The notes under the pieces are model-generated. The model saw only the letters and a program-made list of their open reading frames with translations, searched no databases and was not told the DNA's origin. A program made the position numbers and the translations under genes. Positions 15,354-19,052 of a stretch of 19,052 nt of DNA are shown here, piece after piece; the first letter of the stretch is position 1, and the number at the start of each line of letters is the position of its first letter. Origin of the DNA: Thermodesulfatator sp. (GTDB taxonomy: Bacteria; Desulfobacterota; Thermodesulfobacteria; Thermodesulfobacteriales; Thermodesulfobacteriaceae); contig QOAM01000003.1 in the NCBI GenBank assembly GCA_003978075.1, positions 1 to 19,052 of the forward strand, in the 5' to 3' direction.

Positions 15354-16385
15354 ATGGACAGGCCCACATTTCCTAGTTTGGCCGTTTCTTTTCGCCTGGG
15401 GCTGGCCTTCCACGCCCTGAACAACGAGGGGACCGAGGGGACCAATGTCCTTTATCCGCGACAGGTCGAGGTTGCCGGCCGGATTTACGATGGCATAAGC
15501 GGGGCCATTCAGCGTCGCCACGTACTCGAAAATCTGGTGGGAATCGCCCGCCGCGAGGGACTTCCCCTCCTCCCCTTTAGCGAGGAACTGGAGCCTGACC
15601 GCTGGCCCTTGGGCATACGCTATGTGGCCAAAACCGATCTCGACACCCAGACCCTGGATCGGTCTATCCTTTATCGGGCCACCCGCAAGGCCCTTGAAAG
15701 GTGCGTGGTGCTCGACGCCGGGGGAGGGCTTGCGGCCTGGAAGGAGGGAAGCACCAGGGACGTGGTAATTGAGGAAAAGTGGGAGGGAAAGTTGGCTTCG
15801 GTGGGGGATGCCCCCAATGTCAAGAGGGACAGCGTCTTTGACCTGGCCTGGATGATCAGCGAGGCCCCGCAGGAAAAGGCCCTCACCCAGCATGCCGCCT
15901 ATCGCCCCTCGGGCGAACAGAGTCTCTATCATGTGACCATGCGTTCGAATGTCTACGGGGGAGTCTTTCGGGCGGCTCTGCACCGTCTGGGCACCGACGA
16001 TTACTGGCACCTCCAAGAAGATGCCCCGCGGGAAATCCTCAAGCCCCAGGACAAGCTCCGACGCATGCAGGCCCTGGTGGAGGCCTTTTTCGAGTTCCTG
16101 ACCTCTCCGCGGGGGGCCAAGGAGGCGGCCTGGTGTCCTCATCTTTTCCTGCTGGAGGGGGCGGCCGTCTTTCGCAAAAACGGCACCGCGCCCTTCGTTT
16201 CTCCTATAAAAGTGGATCTCTCCTCCCCCGAGGCCCCCGTAAAGCCCCGGGAGGATTTTCTTTCCGCCCTACAGGCCCTGGCCCGGGAGGGAGAAATCGA
16301 GGTCTTCATCTTCCGGGGTCCGGAAGAGGCCTTCGGGGTGCGGGATCAAATCCTAAAAAGGCTAGAGGAAAGCCATGCCGGGTAA
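15354..16385 (+). CDS. cas7: Cascade backbone protein Cas7 (DevR/Cst2 family)
   Basis: Cas7 polymerises along the crRNA to form the Cascade backbone. The 343-residue product has the DevR-type beginning SLAVSFRLGLAFHALNNEGTE, followed by a segment around 40-60 (VAGRIYDGISGAIQRRHVLENLVGIA) that fits the conserved RNA-binding RAMP region of this family. LYHVTMRSNVYGGVFRAAL, in the middle, is the second conserved block. The ATG at 15354 follows GGGGAGGTG with six bases between, the best ribosome site in the operon, consistent with the need for several Cas7 copies per complex. It overlaps cas5 by 11 bases. DevR/Cst2 membership points to subtype I-A or I-B. Confidence 0.87.
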   Translation: MDRPTFPSLAVSFRLGLAFHALNNEGTEGTNVLYPRQVEVAGRIYDGISGAIQRRHVLENLVGIARREGLPLLPFSEELEPDRWPLGIRYVAKTDLDTQTLDRSILYRATRKALERCVVLDAGGGLAAWKEGSTRDVVIEEKWEGKLASVGDAPNVKRDSVFDLAWMISEAPQEKALTQHAAYRPSGEQSLYHVTMRSNVYGGVFRAALHRLGTDDYWHLQEDAPREILKPQDKLRRMQALVEAFFEFLTSPRGAKEAAWCPHLFLLEGAAVFRKNGTAPFVSPIKVDLSSPEAPVKPREDFLSALQALAREGEIEVFIFRGPEEAFGVRDQILKRLEESHAG

Positions 16386-17124
16386 GAAACCCCCTGGAAA
16401 GGAGGTCCCGGCACTCTGGTTGCGGGCGGCTTATCTCTTTCATACTTACACCTACCGGGACCCCCGGGCCTGCTACAATACCGCCCCGGCCACCCCCGTA
16501 CCTTCGCCTACCGCGGTGATCCTGGGGCTTGCGGCCACCCTCTTCCGCTTTGGCCGGCTCGAGGAGGCCCTTAATCTTATGCAAAATGCTCATCTTTTCA
16601 GGGTGATTCTGGAGCCTCCCCGGGCGGTGGCCTTCTTCTGGGCCCTCCTTCAAATGCGGCGTTATCAGCCGGGAAGAAGGGGCTATTTACCGGGCTACAC
16701 CGAGATAGACCGCACCATCCGCGAATTCGGTCTTCCCGAGGGGCCTCTTACCGTGTATGTAAGACTTCCGGAGGAAAAGTGGCGGGATACGGTGCGCTTT
16801 GCCTTGGAGAATTTGGAATATCTCGGGGCCCACGATTCCCTCACCTCTATTGTGGAACCGGTAGAAGAGATTTCCTCTCCTCCTGAAGAAATCTTCCTCC
16901 CCGAAGAAGAAGCGCGGAAGCGCGGGCTTGCGGAACTTTCGGGCTATACCGCTGTGACCCTTACGGAATTTGAAAAGCCCTTGAGGTTCACCCCCGAAAA
17001 ATGGGGCTATTCCGAAAGCGTGGCCCCCAAAAAACGCTTCCTCATCCCGGGCACGGTGGAAGGCACTCCGAAGGGTAAGGTCTATTGGCGAGAAGTCCGG
17101 AAGGGCCTCTTAAAGCTGGGGTAA
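16375..17124 (+). CDS. cas5: Cascade 5'-handle binding protein Cas5
   Basis: Cas5 caps the 5' handle of the crRNA in Cascade. The 249-residue product has the Cas5 N-terminal signature: a beta strand (LWLRAAYLFHTYTYRDP), then TPVPSPTAVILGLAATL, which corresponds to the usual pattern of aromatic/proline residues plus a T-x-x-GLL-A-like helix. The C-terminal half has a charged EEISSPPEEIFLPEEEARKR linker. The ATG at 16375 overlaps the cas7 end. The gene precedes cas6 by four bases. Confidence 0.83.
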   Translation: MPGKKPPGKEVPALWLRAAYLFHTYTYRDPRACYNTAPATPVPSPTAVILGLAATLFRFGRLEEALNLMQNAHLFRVILEPPRAVAFFWALLQMRRYQPGRRGYLPGYTEIDRTIREFGLPEGPLTVYVRLPEEKWRDTVRFALENLEYLGAHDSLTSIVEPVEEISSPPEEIFLPEEEARKRGLAELSGYTAVTLTEFEKPLRFTPEKWGYSESVAPKKRFLIPGTVEGTPKGKVYWREVRKGLLKLG

Positions 17125-17128
17125 AGGG

Positions 17129-17977
17129 ATGCCGCGAGCCATTGTCTTCAACGCTTATCTCGAAAAAGAAACCCCCAGACATGTCCTTTTCGGAGAGACC
17201 GTCCACGGACTTTTGCATGAGATTCTCTTTGAGGGACGCCGGCTGGAGGTCTCTCACCATCGCCCTCTGAAGCCCTTTACCACGGCCATCTTTGACGTGC
17301 GCGTTCCGCCCGAGGCCTCCGCGGAGGGAGAAAATCTCCCTCCCGGCACCAGATTTCGCCTGCGGTTCACCTTCCTTGAGGACTTTGTTTTTGAAATCTT
17401 CGCCGAAAAGCTCACTCCCCGCCTTCTGGCCCCGGAGGGAGCCTTTTTTGACCTTTCGGGATATCCCGTGCGCTTTACCGAGGTCTTTTTCACTCCTGAG
17501 GTCTCGGTCTGGGCGGATGAGCTTTCCTACGAGGAGATCCTCTCTCAGGCCAGGCCTCTTTCCCGCTTTAGCCTTTATTTCAAGACCCCCACCAGTTTCG
17601 CCCGTCCTCCGGGTCCTTTCGGCCGGAGCGGCCTTCCCTTTCCTCTCCCGGAAAGGATGTTTTCCGGGCTTTTGCGCCGCTGGAACGCCTTCGCCCCGGA
17701 GCCTTTTCCCTCCCGGCTGGAGGAGGCCCTTCTTCAGGGCTTTCGCCCTGCAATCTTCGAACTTCAGAGTCGTATGGCCTTCCTTTATGAAAACGGAACC
17801 CTTATCACCTTTGAGGGCTTCGTGGGGCGGGTAACCTTTAAGGCCTTAAAGGGGGTTCCGGAGGAGGCCCGTCGCTGGGCGGACATCCTGACCCGGCTGG
17901 CCTTCTTCTCCGGGGTAGGCCAGAAGACTACCATGGGTTTGGGAATGTGCAGGCGCATAGAGACTCGGGAGCAATAA
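17129..17977 (+). CDS. cas6: CRISPR RNA endoribonuclease Cas6
   Basis: Cas6 cuts the CRISPR transcript at the base of each repeat hairpin, leaving the 8-base 5' handle. The 282-residue protein ends with the glycine-rich loop FFSGVGQKTTMGLGMCR, the clearest signature of the family, and has two RAMP-fold halves. Histidines near the N-terminus (H17, VHGLLHE and VSHH) are candidates for catalysis, but I cannot assign the active site by eye. It closes the effector operon. The only repeat-like sequence in the window lies 189 bases downstream. Confidence 0.88.
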   Translation: MPRAIVFNAYLEKETPRHVLFGETVHGLLHEILFEGRRLEVSHHRPLKPFTTAIFDVRVPPEASAEGENLPPGTRFRLRFTFLEDFVFEIFAEKLTPRLLAPEGAFFDLSGYPVRFTEVFFTPEVSVWADELSYEEILSQARPLSRFSLYFKTPTSFARPPGPFGRSGLPFPLPERMFSGLLRRWNAFAPEPFPSRLEEALLQGFRPAIFELQSRMAFLYENGTLITFEGFVGRVTFKALKGVPEEARRWADILTRLAFFSGVGQKTTMGLGMCRRIETREQ

Positions 17978-17994
17978 GGGGGCTTTTCACGGTG

Positions 17995-18049
17995 CGGATC
18001 TCAGCAGGGGCCTTTTTCAGGGGGATCCGGCAAGAGCATAACCCCTTTT
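17995..18049 (+). terminator. Weak terminator-like hairpins after cas6
   Basis: AGGGG (18019-18023) can pair with CCCCT (18042-18046), followed by TTT. Alternatively, CGGATC (17995-18000) pairs with GATCCG (18024-18029). The two folds compete. Either could separate the effector operon from cas4-cas1, but the stems are short. Confidence 0.3.
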
Positions 18050-18070
18050 GAAAACGCAATTTTTGAAAGT

Positions 18071-18098
18071 TTGGCCTTTCGAAAAAGCATGCTAGAAT
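18071..18098 (+). promoter_or_regulatory. Possible promoter of the repeat and cas4-cas1
   Basis: TAGAAT (18093-18098) is a good -10 match. TTGGCC (18071-18076) lies 16 bases upstream as a weak -35. The surrounding 18040-18166 stretch is much AT-richer than the flanking cas genes, like a CRISPR leader. Confidence 0.35.
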
Positions 18099-18166
18099 TT
18101 CAAAAAAGAAAGGTTCGCACCTTACAGAGCTCTCTTGGGGAATTATTAAGAGTTTTTAAGAGTGGA

Positions 18167-18203
18167 GTCTAAACCAAACTAAAACTCCAACGGAGATTGA
18201 AAC
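18167..18203 (+). CRISPR. Solitary CRISPR-repeat-like sequence
   Basis: The 3' part reads CTCC-AAC-GGAG (18185-18195), a small hairpin, followed directly by ATTGAAAC (18196-18203), the 8-base handle typical of repeats in type I and III systems. Counting back from the handle, 37 bases would start at GTCTAAAC (18167), a plausible full repeat length; the left border is uncertain because there is no second copy. An AT-rich leader-like stretch lies to the left. No spacers follow: the cas4 ribosome site begins nine bases later. Confidence 0.5.
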
Positions 18204-18223
18204 GGGTAAATGGGGAGGTGCAA

Positions 18224-18823
18224 GTGAAAGAAATTTTCATTTCGGCACTCAATCAGTTTTGTTATTGCCCTTATCGTTTTTACCTCATGTTTGTCGAAAA
18301 TCTCTTTCTGGAAAACGAATATACGGTGGCCGGTTCTCTCCATCATGAATCCGTAGCCGAATCCGAAATCCTCCGGGAGGAAGGACGCGTTCTTTACCGA
18401 CACGTCCCCTTAAAAAGTAAACGTCTAGGAATCCTGGGAATAGCCGACACGGTAGAAATAACCCCTCAGGGTAAGGTAATCATCGTAGAACACAAAGAAG
18501 GACGTAAGGGACGCTGGTTTAATGATAGGGTGCAACTCTGTGCCCAGGCCCTCTGCCTGGAAGAAATGACCGGGCTTACGGTAAAGGAAGGATTTATTTT
18601 CTACCGCCGAAGCCGCCGTAGAGAGCGTGTGGTGTTCACTCCGGGACTCCGCCGGGAGACTGAAGAGGTCGTCCAGGAGGCTCGCAGGATCCTCGAAGGG
18701 GCGGAACGCCCGGTCCCTCTCCCGGGACCGCGATGCCGGGGCTGTAGTCTGGAACCCTTTTGTCTCCCTGAAATACATCAAAAACTCCTTTTTGAGGATC
18801 TATCATGGGAGTCTGTTACATAA
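18224..18823 (+). CDS. cas4: CRISPR adaptation exonuclease Cas4
   Basis: Cas4 is an iron-sulfur RecB-like nuclease that trims prespacers and checks the PAM before Cas1-Cas2 integration. I start at GTG 18224, five bases after GGAGG (18214-18218). This gives 199 residues beginning MKEIFISALNQFCYCPYR. The earlier in-frame TTG at 18197 lies inside the repeat-like handle and is unlikely. Visible motifs are N-terminal C13/C15, GIADTVE with D75, VEHK with E89 and K91, a VQLCAQ helix, and the C-terminal cluster C171, C174, C180. Cluster and nuclease residues are therefore all present. Cas4 overlaps cas1 by 19 bases, forming an adaptation operon. Confidence 0.92.
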   Translation: MKEIFISALNQFCYCPYRFYLMFVENLFLENEYTVAGSLHHESVAESEILREEGRVLYRHVPLKSKRLGILGIADTVEITPQGKVIIVEHKEGRKGRWFNDRVQLCAQALCLEEMTGLTVKEGFIFYRRSRRRERVVFTPGLRRETEEVVQEARRILEGAERPVPLPGPRCRGCSLEPFCLPEIHQKLLFEDLSWESVT

Positions 18824-19052
18824 CCACCGAGGACGCCCTGGTTAAAACGGAACTCGACCGCCTGGTGGTCACCCATGAGGGCCGCAAAATCCTGGACCTT
18901 CCCCTGATAAAAATAGAACAGGTGGTCCTGGTGGGCAGGGTAGGCCTTACCTCGGGAGCCGTGGCTGCCCTCATGAAAAATGGAATACCGGTCGCCTATC
19001 TCTCCTCCTCCGGACGCCCCCTGGGGCGCCTGGACCCCATCCCTAATCGCAA
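18805..19052 (+). CDS. cas1: CRISPR integrase Cas1, N-terminal part (cut by window edge)
   Basis: Cas1 is the metal-dependent integrase that inserts new spacers at the leader-proximal repeat. The 82 visible residues begin at ATG 18805 inside the end of cas4. They show the N-terminal beta domain of Cas1: TEDALVKTELDRLVVTHEGRKILDLPLIKIEQVVLVGRVGLTSGA in separate strands, then ALMKNGIPVAYLSSSGRPLGRL. The catalytic Glu-His-Asp half is beyond the right edge. Cas2 and the main array would be expected further right. Confidence 0.9.
   Translation, partial: MGVCYITTEDALVKTELDRLVVTHEGRKILDLPLIKIEQVVLVGRVGLTSGAVAALMKNGIPVAYLSSSGRPLGRLDPIPNR

Noticed and set aside
14823..16142. Long minus-strand open frame of 439 codons
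   Set aside because: It lies opposite cas8 and cas7, which have family features, ribosome sites and tight operon joins. Its translation is rich in Gly, Pro, His and Arg and resembles an antisense shadow of GC-rich codons.
18063..18098. TTGAAA (18063-18068) paired with TAGAAT (18093-18098) as a promoter
   Set aside because: The 24-base spacing is too long for a standard sigma-70 promoter. The weaker TTGGCC at 16 bases fits better.
18197..18223. TTG start at 18197 for cas4
   Set aside because: It lies within the repeat-like ATTGAAAC and has no good ribosome site. GTG 18224 has GGAGG at the right distance and begins at the conserved Cas4 N-terminus.

Overview
The window carries housekeeping and envelope genes of a Gram-negative bacterium (type IV pilus secretin operon, lepA, radC, ispH, tadA, an HtrA protease), followed by a type I CRISPR-Cas locus that runs off the right edge. 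The gene content, the many short overlaps between adjacent genes and the charged, compact proteins suggest a thermophilic deep-branching lineage such as Thermodesulfobacteriota. That placement is inference from style; no rRNA or other direct marker is present.

Layout. Positions 1-3577 (minus strand) hold pilM-pilN-pilO-pilP-pilQ, with pilQ cut by the left edge. The 100-bp gap to lepA holds two divergent promoter-like elements whose -35 boxes overlap on opposite strands. Positions 3678-8382 (plus strand) hold lepA, radC, an ispH fused to a membrane domain resembling UbiA prenyltransferases, and tadA; radC-ispH-tadA are joined by ATGA/GTGA overlaps. A 335-bp spacer follows, with a doubtful small minus-strand ORF and a cluster of GTTAAA-like repeats. 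Positions 8718-11594 hold a PhoU-DUF47 fusion and an HtrA/Deg protease with two PDZ domains.

Positions 11670-17977 are an effector operon: cas3 (helicase first, HD nuclease last), a Cas8-like large subunit, cas7 (DevR/Cst2 type), cas5 and cas6. A 246-bp AT-rich gap then contains one CRISPR-repeat-like sequence ending in ATTGAAAC, immediately before cas4 and the start of cas1 (cut by the right edge). The effector genes would process crRNA (Cas6), build Cascade (Cas8, Cas7, Cas5) and recruit Cas3 to destroy the target; cas4-cas1 would acquire spacers. No true array lies inside the window.

The two most notable points are both in the CRISPR part. (1) cas3 has a strong ribosome site and ATG, but a run of six A directly after the ATG puts that start out of frame with an otherwise intact helicase-nuclease. 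(2) A solitary repeat sits in leader-to-array orientation in the presumed 5' untranslated region of cas4, so it may be a collapsed array, a Cas6 processing site in cas mRNA, or a regulatory guide.
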